DNA of 64,000 bases, from NCBI GenBank assembly GCA_038363005.1, contig JBBQBI010000014.1, forward strand, positions 1-64,000, in the 5' to 3' direction. This DNA is from JAKOWB01 sp038363005. GTDB lineage: Bacteria > Pseudomonadota > Alphaproteobacteria > Kiloniellales > JACOMY01. This document shows, piece after piece, positions 35,398-44,276 of this stretch (positions are counted from its first letter, which is position 1; each line of letters starts with the position of its first letter). The notes below the pieces were generated by a model. The model made no database searches, was not told where the DNA came from, and worked only from the letters and a program-made list of their open reading frames with translations. Made by a program: the position numbers and the translations under genes.

Positions 35398-37815
35398 ATG
35401 AAGTCACACTATCGCGCGGTGGTGATCGGCGGCGGCGTGGTGGGCGCCAGCGTGCTCTATCACCTGGCCAAGCTTGGCTGGTCGGACGTGGCGCTGCTCG
35501 AGCGCAAGGAGCTGACGGCGGGTTCCACCTGGCACGCGGCAGCCGGCTTCCACGCCATCAACGCCGATCCCAACATCGCTGCGCTGCAGGCCTACACCAT
35601 CAAGCTCTACAAGGAGATCGAGGCGGAGAGCGGCCAGGCGGTCGGCCTGCACATGGCCGGCGGCGTCAATATGGCCGGCACGCCGGAGCGCTGGGAATGG
35701 CTCAAGGCCGCCTGGGCGCTGTTCCAGACCATGGGCATGACCGAGGCGAAGCTGCTGTCGCCGGCGGAGATCAAGGCGCTCTGCCCGATCGCCGATGTCA
35801 CTGGCATCGTCGGCGGACTCTATGACCCCAACGAGGGGCACCTCGACGCCTATGGCGCGACCCACGCCTATGCCAAGGCGGCGCAGAAGCGCGGCGCCGA
35901 GGTGATCCTGCGCAACCGCGTGCTGGAGCTGCAGCCGCTGGCCGACGGCGGCTGGCGCGTGGTGACGGAGCAGGGGACCATCACGGCTGAGCACGTGGTC
36001 AACGCCGGCGGCCTGTGGGCCAAGCAGGTCGGGCTCATGGCCGGCGTCGACCTGCCGGTGACGCCGATGGAACACCACTACCTGGTGACCGAGGCCATCC
36101 CCGCGGTGGCGGCGCTCGACTTCGAGCTGCCGCTGATGGTTGACCTGGAGGGCTTCACCTACCTGCGGCAGGAGGGGCAGGGCGTGCTGCTCGGCGTCTA
36201 CGAGCTGACGCCGAAGCACTGGAATGTCGAGGGCGCCCCTTGGGACTACGGCATGGACCTGATCCCGGAGGACATCGACCGCATCGCGCCGGAGCTGGCC
36301 AAGGGCTTCGAGCGCTTTCCCTGCCTGCAGACCGCCGGCATCAAGCGCTGGGTCAACGGCGCCTTCACCTTTACGCCGGACGGCAACCCGCTGGTCGGGC
36401 CGGTGCCGGGACTGAGCAACTACTGGACCGCGTGTGGCGTGATGGCCGGCTTCAGCCAGGGCGGCGGCGTCGGCCTGTCGCTCGCCCAATGGATGATCGA
36501 GGGCGAGCCGGGCGCCGACATCTACGGCATGGACGTGGCGCGCTATGGCGCCTTTGCCGCCAACCGCCCCTACCTCAAGGCCACCACCGGGCAGTTCTAC
36601 AAGCGTCGCTTTGTGCTGACCTATCCCAACGAGCAGCTGCCCGCCGGGCGGCCGCTGCGCACCGCGCCGACCTATCCTGAGATGACCGCCGCCGGCGCCC
36701 AGTGGGGCGCCCTCTGGGGCCTGGAGGTGCCGCTCTACTTCGCGCCCGGGCAGCCTGACTTCGCCGAGACGCCGACCTTGCGCCGCTCCAACGCGCACGA
36801 CCTGGTCGCCGCGGAATGCAAGGCGGCGCGCGAGGGCGTGGCGCTGCTCGATACCACTGCCTTCGCCCGCTACCGGGTGACCGGCGCTGGCGCCGCCAGG
36901 TGGCTAGACGGCCTGCTGGCTTGCCGCCTGCCCGGCCCGGGGCAGGTGCGCCTGGCGCCGATGCTGTCGCCCAAGGGGCGGCTGATGGGCGACCTGACGC
37001 TGCTCAACTGGGGTGACGGCAGCTGGTGGATCATGGGCTCCTACTACCTGCGCGCCTGGCACCTGCGCTGGTTCAACGAGTCCCTGCCGGCCGACGTGCG
37101 GGTGGACGACATCTCCGACGCCGTCACCGGCTTTTCCATCTCTGGGCCCAAGGCGCGCGACCTACTGGCGAGCGTCACGCAGGCCGAGGTTGGCAAGGCG
37201 GCCTTCCGCTTCATGCAGTGCCGCCACCTGGATGTCGGCCTATCGCAGGCCAGCGTGGCGCGCCTCTCGGTCTCCGGCGAGCTGGGCTACGAGATCAACG
37301 TGCCGGCGGCCGAGCAGCGCGCGCTCTATCATCTGCTGCTGGAAGCGGGCGCCGACCTCGGTCTGCGCCAGATCGGCTTCAACGCGCTGAACTCACTACG
37401 CCTGGAAAAGTCCTTCGGCGTCTGGTCGCGCGAGTTCACCCGCGCCTACACCGCGGCCGAGAGCGGCTTCGACCGTTTCGTCGCCTTCGACAAGGGTGAC
37501 TTCGTCGGCCGCGACGCGGCGCTGAAGGAACGCGACGCCGGCCCGAAGCAGCGCCTGGTCACTCTGGAGATCGCGGCGACCGACGCCGACGCCAGCGGTT
37601 TCGAGCCGGTCTGGCAGGGTGATCGCCGCGTCGGCTTCGTCACCTCCGGCGGCTATGGCCACTGGCTCGGCAAGAGCCTGGCCCTGGCCTATGTCGAAAG
37701 CGCGTTGGCCCTGCCCGGCCAGACCTTCGAGGTCCATGTCGTGGGCGAGCGCCGGCCGGCGCGGGTCATCGAGCCTTCGCCGCACGATCCCGCCGGCAGC
37801 CGCATGCGGAGCTAG
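35398..37815 (+). CDS. dimethylglycine/sarcosine dehydrogenase-like FAD and folate protein
   Basis: An 805-residue fusion of a DAO-type flavin domain (about residues 1-390) and a GcvT-like folate-binding region (about 430-800). The FAD loop is AVVIGGGVVGASVLYHLAKLG. His46 in GSTWHAAAG matches the His that carries covalent FAD in dimethylglycine and sarcosine dehydrogenases. The C-terminal part has GcvT signatures such as LSPKGRLMGDLTLL, GFSISGPKARDLL, SGELGYEINVP and FNALNSLRLEKSFGVWSREF. It probably demethylates an N-methyl amino acid and passes the one-carbon unit to tetrahydrofolate. GGGAGG before the ATG fixes the start. It forms a unit with the MttB homologue two bases downstream. Confidence 0.88.
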   Translation: MKSHYRAVVIGGGVVGASVLYHLAKLGWSDVALLERKELTAGSTWHAAAGFHAINADPNIAALQAYTIKLYKEIEAESGQAVGLHMAGGVNMAGTPERWEWLKAAWALFQTMGMTEAKLLSPAEIKALCPIADVTGIVGGLYDPNEGHLDAYGATHAYAKAAQKRGAEVILRNRVLELQPLADGGWRVVTEQGTITAEHVVNAGGLWAKQVGLMAGVDLPVTPMEHHYLVTEAIPAVAALDFELPLMVDLEGFTYLRQEGQGVLLGVYELTPKHWNVEGAPWDYGMDLIPEDIDRIAPELAKGFERFPCLQTAGIKRWVNGAFTFTPDGNPLVGPVPGLSNYWTACGVMAGFSQGGGVGLSLAQWMIEGEPGADIYGMDVARYGAFAANRPYLKATTGQFYKRRFVLTYPNEQLPAGRPLRTAPTYPEMTAAGAQWGALWGLEVPLYFAPGQPDFAETPTLRRSNAHDLVAAECKAAREGVALLDTTAFARYRVTGAGAARWLDGLLACRLPGPGQVRLAPMLSPKGRLMGDLTLLNWGDGSWWIMGSYYLRAWHLRWFNESLPADVRVDDISDAVTGFSISGPKARDLLASVTQAEVGKAAFRFMQCRHLDVGLSQASVARLSVSGELGYEINVPAAEQRALYHLLLEAGADLGLRQIGFNALNSLRLEKSFGVWSREFTRAYTAAESGFDRFVAFDKGDFVGRDAALKERDAGPKQRLVTLEIAATDADASGFEPVWQGDRRVGFVTSGGYGHWLGKSLALAYVESALALPGQTFEVHVVGERRPARVIEPSPHDPAGSRMRS

Positions 37816-37817
37816 AC

Positions 37818-39353
37818 ATGCGCGAGGCCGAGACGGGACGGCGGCGTGGGCGCCGGCCCTCCGGTGGCGGCTCGACCCGTCAGGTGGATTACCGCCACTT
37901 GACCAATACGCTGCTGCCGCAGCCGGCCTTCTCGGAAGACCAAGTGGAGGCGATCCACGACACCGCGCTGCGCGTGCTGGAGGAGCTTGGCATCAAGGTG
38001 CTGAACGCCGAGGCGCGCAGCCGCTTCGCCGCCGCCGGCGCAAGTGTCGACGAGGCCAGCCTGATGGTCCGTCTCGACCGCGGCCTGGTCATGGAGCTGC
38101 TGGCCAAGGCGCCAGGCGAATTCGACCTGGAGGGCAGAACGCCGGAGCGCCGCGTCCACATGGGCGGCAAGAGCGTCGCCTTCTGCTGCGTCGGCGGGCC
38201 GCCGCACATCGCCGACCTGGACCGTGGCAAGCGCAACGGCACGCTTGAGGACACGCGCAACATCATCCGTCTGTCGCAGCACTTCGACGTGCTGCACATC
38301 CAGTCGCCCAACGTCGAGCCGCAGGACACGCCGCTGAACGTCCGCCACCTCTTGGTGACCGAGGCGCAACTCGCCCTCGCCGACAAGCCGCTCTTCGTCT
38401 TCTCGCGCGGCCAGGCGCAGGTGCGCGACTGCCACGAGATGGTGCGCCTGGCCTATGGGCTGAGCGAGGAGCAGTTCCGCGCCAAGCCCTGGTGCTACAC
38501 GGTGATCAACACCAACTCGCCACGCCAGCTCGACGTGCCCATGTGCCATGGCATCATCGATGCGGCCGCGGCCGGGCAATGCTCGGTCATCACGCCCTTC
38601 ACCCTGGCCGGCGCCATGGCGCCGGTGACCATCGCCGGCGCGCTGGTGCTGCAGCATGCCGAGGCGCTGGCCGGGATCGCCCTGGCGCAGAGCGTGCGGC
38701 CCGGCGCGCCGGTGGTCTACGGCTCCTTCACCTCCAACGTCGACATGAAGTCGGGCGCGCCTGCCTTCGGCACGCCGGAGTTCGTGAAGGGGGCCTTCGG
38801 CGCCGGGCAGCTCGCCCGCCATCTCGGCCTGCCCTGGCGCGGCTCGGCCGCCACGGCCTCGAATGCGCCGGACGAGCAGGCGGTCTACGAGACCCTGATG
38901 TCGGCCTGGGGGTCGCTGCTGGGCGGCGTCAACCTGATGCTGCACGCGGCCGGCTGGCTGGAGGGCGGCCTGACCGCCTCCTACGAGAAGTTCATGCTCG
39001 ACGTCGAGATGCTGCAGCTCCTGGCCGAGACCCTGCAGCCGCTGCCGGCCGAGGATCCCGACCTCGCCTGGGACGCCATCGCCGAGGTGCAGCCCGGCGG
39101 CCACTTCTTCGGCGCCGCCCACACCATCGAGCGCTACCAGAGCGCCTTCTACACCCCGCTACTGTCCGACTGGCGCAACTACGGCGCCTGGGCCGAGGAC
39201 GGCGGCAAGACGGCGGTGCAGCGCGCCAACGCGCTGTGGAAGAAGACCCTGGCCGAGTTCGAGCCGCCGGCGCTGGAGACGGCACGGGCGGACGCTGTGG
39301 CGGACTTCATCGCAAGACGGACCAAGGAAGGCGGGGCGCTGCCGGCGTCGTAG
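37818..39353 (+). CDS. MttB-like (trimethylamine methyltransferase family) protein, non-pyrrolysine
   Basis: A 511-residue MttB superfamily protein. Family segments include AIHDTALRVLEELGIKVLNAEAR, GNxxRLSQHFDVLHIQSP-like NIIRLSQHFDVLHIQSPNVEPQD, and GAFGAGQLARHLGLPWRGSAATASNAPDEQAVYE, with a Gly-rich C-terminal barrel region. The frame is read through without an in-frame TAG, so it belongs to the non-pyrrolysine branch that includes glycine-betaine and carnitine methyltransferases. No corrinoid protein or reductive activator lies nearby. The N-terminal ~25 residues are Arg/Gly-rich. It follows the demethylating oxidase by two bases and is followed by repeat copy D. Confidence 0.88.
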   Translation: MREAETGRRRGRRPSGGGSTRQVDYRHLTNTLLPQPAFSEDQVEAIHDTALRVLEELGIKVLNAEARSRFAAAGASVDEASLMVRLDRGLVMELLAKAPGEFDLEGRTPERRVHMGGKSVAFCCVGGPPHIADLDRGKRNGTLEDTRNIIRLSQHFDVLHIQSPNVEPQDTPLNVRHLLVTEAQLALADKPLFVFSRGQAQVRDCHEMVRLAYGLSEEQFRAKPWCYTVINTNSPRQLDVPMCHGIIDAAAAGQCSVITPFTLAGAMAPVTIAGALVLQHAEALAGIALAQSVRPGAPVVYGSFTSNVDMKSGAPAFGTPEFVKGAFGAGQLARHLGLPWRGSAATASNAPDEQAVYETLMSAWGSLLGGVNLMLHAAGWLEGGLTASYEKFMLDVEMLQLLAETLQPLPAEDPDLAWDAIAEVQPGGHFFGAAHTIERYQSAFYTPLLSDWRNYGAWAEDGGKTAVQRANALWKKTLAEFEPPALETARADAVADFIARRTKEGGALPAS

Positions 39354-39359
39354 CTAGCC

Positions 39360-39477
39360 AACCCTCTCCCTTGGGAGAGGGTGCGAGCGTGAGTGAGCGG
39401 GTGAGGGGTTTTGGTGCGATCGTCTGATGGCCGCGCAAACCCCATCCCTCACCCCGACCCTCTCCCAAGGGAGAGGG
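39360..39477. repeat. palindromic repeat element, copy D
   Basis: About 118 bases, with terminal hairpins CCCTCTCCC/GGGAGAGGG (tight loop) and inner arms GGGTGAGGGG and CCCTCACCCC. It fills the convergent junction between mttB-like and phaC without entering either coding region. Same family as copies A-C. Confidence 0.88.
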
Positions 39478-39507
39478 GGGACTGCGGCGCCCGCGCTCGA
39501 TGCCCGT

Positions 39508-41316
39508 TCAACCCTGCGCCTTGACCTGCACGTAGCTGCCGGGCGCCGCTTCGATGACCTTCAGCTTGCCGCCGCCGGGCTTGCGCGCGGCGACCTGGCC
39601 GCCGCCGTGCTTCTTGACCCAGCCGTTCCATTCCGGCCACCAGGAGCCCTCGTGCTGCTCGGCGCCGGCCAGCCAGGCGTCGGGGGTCGGCGGGTTCTTG
39701 TCGTTGGTCCAGTAGGGGTACTTGCCGGGCGGCGGGTTGACGATGCCGGCGATGTGGCCGCTGCCGGCCAGCACGAAGCGCACCGGGCCGCCGAAGCGCT
39801 GGGTCGAGGCATAGGTCGCCTTCCAGGGGGCGATGTGGTCCTCGCGGGTCGAGATGAAAAAGCTGGGGGTCTTGATCTTGCCCAGGTCGATCGGCACGCC
39901 GGCCAGGGTGATGCCGCCGGGCTGGGCCAGCAGGTTCTTCTGATACATGTTGCGCAGATAGAAGCTATGCATGGCGGCCGGCATGCGGGTGCTGTCGCTG
40001 TTCCAGTACAGCAGGTCGAAGGGGAAGGGGTCCTTGCCCAGCAGGTAGTTGTTCACCACGAAGGACCAGATCAGGTCGTTGGCGCGCAGCATGTTGAAGG
40101 TGGTGGCCATCTCGGACCCTTCGAGATAGCCGCGCTCGTTCATCTTGCCTTCCAGGAACTGCAGCTGCTCTTCGTCGATGAAGACGCCGAGTTCGCCGGG
40201 CTCGGCGAAGTCGGTCAGGGTGACGAAGAAGGTCGCGCTCTTCACCCGGTCGTCCTTCTTCGCCGCCATGTAGGCCAGCGTGCAGGACAGCAAGGTGCCG
40301 CCCAGACAGTAGCCGATGGCGTTCAACTCGCGCTCGCCGGTGGCCTGCTCGATGGCGTCGAAGGCGGCCAGCGTGCCCTCCAGCATGTAGTCCTCGAAGG
40401 ACTTCATCGCCAGCTCGCCGGCGGGGTTGACCCAGGAGACGATGAACACCGTCTGGCCCTGGTCGGTCGCCCACTTCACGAAGGAATTCTTCTCGCGCAG
40501 GTCGAGGATGTAGAACTTGTTGATCCAGGGCGGAATGATCAGCAGCGGCCGCTTCGACACCTTGGGCGTCGTCGGGTCGTACTGGATCAGCTGCATCAGG
40601 GCGTTCTGGAACACCACCTTGCCGGGGGTGACGGCGACATTCTTGCCCAGCTCGAACTTGCTGGCGTCGGTCATGGAGATCGACAGGCGCCCCTTGCCCT
40701 TCTCCAGGTCGCCCAGCAGGTTCTTCAGGCCGTTGACCAGGTTCTCGCCGCCGCTCTCGGCGGTGGCGCGCAGCACCTCGGGGTTGGTCATCAGGAAGTT
40801 CGAGGGCGCCATGGCATCGACGAACTGCCGGGTATAGAAGTCGACCTTCTTCGCCGTCTTGTCGTCCAGGCCCTCGACCTCGCTGACCGTCTGCTGCAGC
40901 CAGCGGGCGGACAGCAGGTAGGACTGCTTGATGTAGTCGAACAGCGCATTCTCGTCCCAGGCCGGGTCCTTGAAGCGGCGGTCGCCGGGGTCGGGGCTGG
41001 CGACGGCGTCGCCGTCGCCCGACAGGAAGCGGGTCGTGGTGGTCTGCCACAGCTTCATGTAGTCCTGCCACAGGCTCATCTGCGCCTGGATGAGCTTGGC
41101 GGGGTTGGCCATCATCTTCGACGTCATCTCGAAGAAGGCCCGCCCGACGTTCATCGGATCGACCGGTCCCGGCGTGCTGCTCGCCCGACTGCCGCCCTTC
41201 TGGCGGTCCAGCCAGTCCGCCACGACCTTCTGGCTGCGCTCGGCGATCTCCGCCATGGCGCGCGAGAGCTGAAGCGGGTCGGGGAACTTCATGTCGGGGT
41301 GCTGTTGCTCGCTCAT
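39508..41316 (-). CDS. phaC: class I poly(R)-hydroxyalkanoate synthase
   Basis: A 602-residue class I PHA synthase that polymerises (R)-3-hydroxyacyl-CoA into storage granules. The nucleophile is Cys337 in the lipase-like box GYCLGGT; the catalytic Asp lies in ISTREDHIAPW and the His in AGSGHIAGIVNPP. The N-terminal domain with FAxPSNF-like DAMAPSNFLMTNPEVL and the segment PPWINKFYILDLREKNSFVKW are diagnostic. The start at 41316 (MSEQQHPDMKF) is chosen because upstream in-frame sequence is low-complexity. Monofunctional here: no phaA/B/R/P genes lie beside it. It is convergent with the mttB-like gene. Confidence 0.95.
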   Translation of the reverse strand: MSEQQHPDMKFPDPLQLSRAMAEIAERSQKVVADWLDRQKGGSRASSTPGPVDPMNVGRAFFEMTSKMMANPAKLIQAQMSLWQDYMKLWQTTTTRFLSGDGDAVASPDPGDRRFKDPAWDENALFDYIKQSYLLSARWLQQTVSEVEGLDDKTAKKVDFYTRQFVDAMAPSNFLMTNPEVLRATAESGGENLVNGLKNLLGDLEKGKGRLSISMTDASKFELGKNVAVTPGKVVFQNALMQLIQYDPTTPKVSKRPLLIIPPWINKFYILDLREKNSFVKWATDQGQTVFIVSWVNPAGELAMKSFEDYMLEGTLAAFDAIEQATGERELNAIGYCLGGTLLSCTLAYMAAKKDDRVKSATFFVTLTDFAEPGELGVFIDEEQLQFLEGKMNERGYLEGSEMATTFNMLRANDLIWSFVVNNYLLGKDPFPFDLLYWNSDSTRMPAAMHSFYLRNMYQKNLLAQPGGITLAGVPIDLGKIKTPSFFISTREDHIAPWKATYASTQRFGGPVRFVLAGSGHIAGIVNPPPGKYPYWTNDKNPPTPDAWLAGAEQHEGSWWPEWNGWVKKHGGGQVAARKPGGGKLKVIEAAPGSYVQVKAQG

Positions 41317-41596
41317 ACCGGCTTCCCTATGCTGCCGCCAGGGTTCTTGCCCTGCCGCGATTCGGCCATTGTTTGACCGCAGCTTCCTACGGTTGGTGGC
41401 TGGCAGTAGGTGATAGACGAACAGCGCCGGCTTGCCTAGGCCGGGTGCCGCGGCGCAAAACGACCGAAAGTCGCAGCGCCCGCCCACTGGGTGCTGGCCT
41501 GACATGGGGGTTCCGGATGGTGGTGTGCAAGGCTTCACGCCACCAGACGGATATGGAAACGGACCCGGAATGGGAAACGAACAGGGGATCGACGCC

Positions 41597-42769
41597 ATGA
41601 CGACAGCCATGAGCGCAGGGCGGGCCGCGCGGCGGGGCATGCTGGCAGTGGCGCTGCTGCTGCCGGTGTGGCTCGGCGCCTGCGACAGCTCGCCCAAGAC
41701 GCAGACCGTGCAGACCCAGGACACCAGCAACGCCCCCTATCCCAACCTGGCCACGGTCCCTGACAAGCCGCCGCCGGTCTCGCCCGAGGAAATCCGCCAG
41801 CGCACCGCCGAGGGCCTGGCGGCGGACCGGACCAATGCCGAATACACCTCCAGCCTGACGGCGCAGGGCACTGCCCAGCCGGCCGCCTCGCCGCCGGCCG
41901 CGGCGCCGCCGCCGTCGACGCCCAAGACCGGAGGCTCGGCCACTGCGCCGGTGCCCACCCCCAGCGCACCGCCGCCGGCTGGCGTGCCGCCGGCCCCGGC
42001 ACCACAGGCCGCGCCGCCAGCGCCGGCCACCGTTGTCCCGTCGCAGGCACCGATGACCACCCCGACCCCGGCGCCGGTTCCCACCCCGGCCGCGCCGCCA
42101 CCGGCCAACGGCGCGCCGCAGGCGCCGCTCTCCGCCGGTACACCGGGCGGCTCCAGCGGACCCACGGCCCCGACCGGCGGCACCACGACCGGCGGTACCA
42201 CGGGTGGCAGCAGCGACGCTTGCGCCAAGGCCGAGCCCTGGGAGAAGGATCTCTATTGCAACGGCGGCAACCAGCCGCCACAGACCGCCACGGCACCGTC
42301 GGTGCCGCCGGCACCGCCCCCCGCCGCGGCCCCGCCGCCGGCTCCGGGCACGGCGCAGCCGACCCCGACGCCGGTGCCCAACTCGCCGGTACCGCCGCCG
42401 CAGGGCCAGGTCGGCGGTGGCCGGGTGCAGATGGTCGGCGTGATCTTCTTCGCCAACGGCTCGGCGAAGATGGATGCGCGCGACACCGCGGTGCTGGGCG
42501 AGATTGCCAAGCTCTATCGCCAGTACGGCGGCATCATCCGGGTGATCGGCTATGCCTCCAACAGCGGTAGCGGCAAGTCCGAAAGTGTCTCCAATCTGAC
42601 GCTGTCGCTGGATCGTGCCCTGGGTATCGGCCAGGTGCTGATCAGCAACGGCGTGCCGGCGACCGCCGTGGTTACCGAGGCCAGGGCGGGCGGCGGCGCG
42701 GTGGCGCAACCCTATATTCCGCCTGGCGAGGCCGGCGAGCGGCGCGCCGAGATCTACCTGGAGTACTAG
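41597..42769 (+). CDS. OmpA-domain lipoprotein with long Pro/Ala linker
   Basis: A 390-residue lipoprotein. The signal peptide ends in the lipobox VWLGAC, with the modified Cys followed by Asp. Under the E. coli Lol rule an Asp at +2 favours inner-membrane retention, though alphaproteobacteria may differ. Residues ~60-265 are a Pro/Ala/Thr-rich low-complexity linker. The C-terminal OmpA-like domain starts at MVGVIFFANGSAKMDARDTAVLGEIAKLY and ends ERRAEIYLEY; it should bind peptidoglycan. The start at 41597 has AGGGG nine bases upstream. An alternative is the Met at 41609. Confidence 0.85.
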   Translation: MTTAMSAGRAARRGMLAVALLLPVWLGACDSSPKTQTVQTQDTSNAPYPNLATVPDKPPPVSPEEIRQRTAEGLAADRTNAEYTSSLTAQGTAQPAASPPAAAPPPSTPKTGGSATAPVPTPSAPPPAGVPPAPAPQAAPPAPATVVPSQAPMTTPTPAPVPTPAAPPPANGAPQAPLSAGTPGGSSGPTAPTGGTTTGGTTGGSSDACAKAEPWEKDLYCNGGNQPPQTATAPSVPPAPPPAAAPPPAPGTAQPTPTPVPNSPVPPPQGQVGGGRVQMVGVIFFANGSAKMDARDTAVLGEIAKLYRQYGGIIRVIGYASNSGSGKSESVSNLTLSLDRALGIGQVLISNGVPATAVVTEARAGGGAVAQPYIPPGEAGERRAEIYLEY

Positions 42770-42825
42770 CCAAGCGCCGCCCTGGCGTCGCTGTGGCCCG
42801 GGCGGCCTGCCGAAATCTGCTTGGA

Positions 42826-42863
42826 CTGGGCGGCCGGGCGCCGTAAGAAGGGCGCCCGCCCAG
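42826..42863 (+). terminator. hairpin downstream of the OmpA-type lipoprotein
   Basis: CTGGGCG and GGCGCC (with a 4-base bulge) pair with GGCGCC CGCCCAG across an 8-base loop at 42843-42850. It lies 57 bases after the lipoprotein stop and is followed only by a weak CCTTTC. It could terminate the lipoprotein transcript before hom, possibly with Rho. Confidence 0.45.
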
Positions 42864-42924
42864 CCCGGTCCTTTCAGCCGGCCCAGGCGGACTTGCTCGT
42901 CCTAGGTTGTTCCGGAGGTTCCCC

Positions 42925-44229
42925 TTGTCCGCTGCCCTGCGCATAGGCGTTGCTGGGCTGGGCACGGTGGGCGGCGGCGTGCTGACGCTGCTGGCCCAGC
43001 ATCGTGACCTGGTCTCCCAGCGTGCCGGCCGAGCCCTCGAGGTCGTCGCGGTGACCGCGCGCGACCGCGCCAAGGACCGCGGCGCGGACCTGAACACAGC
43101 CCTGTCCGGGGTGACCTGGCACAGCGATCCGCTGGCCCTGGCCGCCGACCCGGCCGTCGATGTCGTGGTCGAGCTGATGGGTGGCAGCGACGGTCCGGCC
43201 AAGGGCCTGGTCGAGGCGGCATTGGCGGCCGGCAAGCCGGTGGTCACCGCCAACAAGGCACTGATCGCCCATCACGGCGCCGCGCTGGCCCGCCTGGCCG
43301 AGGCGCACGACACCACCTTTGCCTTCGAGGCGGCGGTGGCCGGTGGCATCCCGGTCATCAAGATGCTGCGCGAGGGCCTGGCGGCCAACGACTTCAGCCG
43401 CATCTACGGCATCCTGAACGGCACCTGCAACTACATCCTGACCACCATGCGCGAGAGCGGGCGGGAGTTCGCCGACGTCCTGGCCGACGCGCAGAAGCTG
43501 GGCTACGCCGAGGCCGACCCGGCCTTCGACGTGGATGGCGTCGATGCGGCGCACAAGCTGGCGATCCTGGCGGCGCTGGCCTTCGGCAGCGAGGTGGCAT
43601 TCGACAAGGTCGAGATCGAGGGCATCCGGCAGATCTCCGCGCTCGACATCGCCTATGCCGCCGAGCTGGGCCTGCGCATCAAGCTGATCGGCCTAGCGCA
43701 GCTGGTCGATGGCGCGCTGGAACAGCGCGTCTCGCCGGTGCTGGTGCCATTGGACGCGCCGATCGCCACGGTCGAGGGCGTCTTCAACGCCGTGGTGGCC
43801 GAGGGCGACTTCGTCGGCACGGTGATGGCCGAGGGACGTGGCGCTGGCGCCGGGCCTACTGCTTCGGCTGTGGTCGCCGACCTGATCGACATCGCCCGCG
43901 GCCGTGCGCTGCCACCCTTCGCGCTGCCGGCCGGGCAGCTGCGCCGCCTGCCGGCGCAGCCGCTGGAGGCGCGGCGCGGGTCCTACTACCTGCGCCTCAC
44001 CGTGGTCGACCGGCCCGGCGTCATCGCCGATATCGCCGCCGCCTTGCGCGACGAGGACATTTCCATGGAATCTATGCTGCAGCGTGGACGCGATCCCGAG
44101 GCCGTGGTGCCGGTGGTCATCACCACGCACGACACCACCGAGGGCGCGCTGCGCCGGGCGCTGCGACGCATCGAGGTGTTCAAGGCGGTGGTCGAGCCGC
44201 CCTGCGCGCTGCGCATCGAATCGTTCTGA
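42925..44229 (+). CDS. hom: homoserine dehydrogenase
   Basis: A 434-residue enzyme that reduces aspartate semialdehyde to homoserine. The NAD(P) loop is RIGVAGLGTVGGGVL near the N-terminus. ANKALIAHHGAALA and FEAAVAGGIPVIKMLREGL form the catalytic region, and LNGTCNYILTTM with DVDGVDAAHKLAILAALAFG is diagnostic. The C-terminal ACT domain (LRLTVVDRPGVIADIAAALRDEDISMESM) implies allosteric control, usually by threonine. The start is a TTG at 42925 with GGAGG six bases upstream; no ATG is available in frame. It is the first gene of hom-glpX-recJ. Confidence 0.95.
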   Translation: MSAALRIGVAGLGTVGGGVLTLLAQHRDLVSQRAGRALEVVAVTARDRAKDRGADLNTALSGVTWHSDPLALAADPAVDVVVELMGGSDGPAKGLVEAALAAGKPVVTANKALIAHHGAALARLAEAHDTTFAFEAAVAGGIPVIKMLREGLAANDFSRIYGILNGTCNYILTTMRESGREFADVLADAQKLGYAEADPAFDVDGVDAAHKLAILAALAFGSEVAFDKVEIEGIRQISALDIAYAAELGLRIKLIGLAQLVDGALEQRVSPVLVPLDAPIATVEGVFNAVVAEGDFVGTVMAEGRGAGAGPTASAVVADLIDIARGRALPPFALPAGQLRRLPAQPLEARRGSYYLRLTVVDRPGVIADIAAALRDEDISMESMLQRGRDPEAVVPVVITTHDTTEGALRRALRRIEVFKAVVEPPCALRIESF

Positions 44230-44276
44230 AAGCCGCCCGGTACACAGGGCGGGGGGTCAAAGAAGAGGGAAACGCG

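Noticed and set aside
37818..39353. Pyrrolysine-type MttB
   Set aside because: The frame has no in-frame TAG and is full length, so there is no sign of pyrrolysine.
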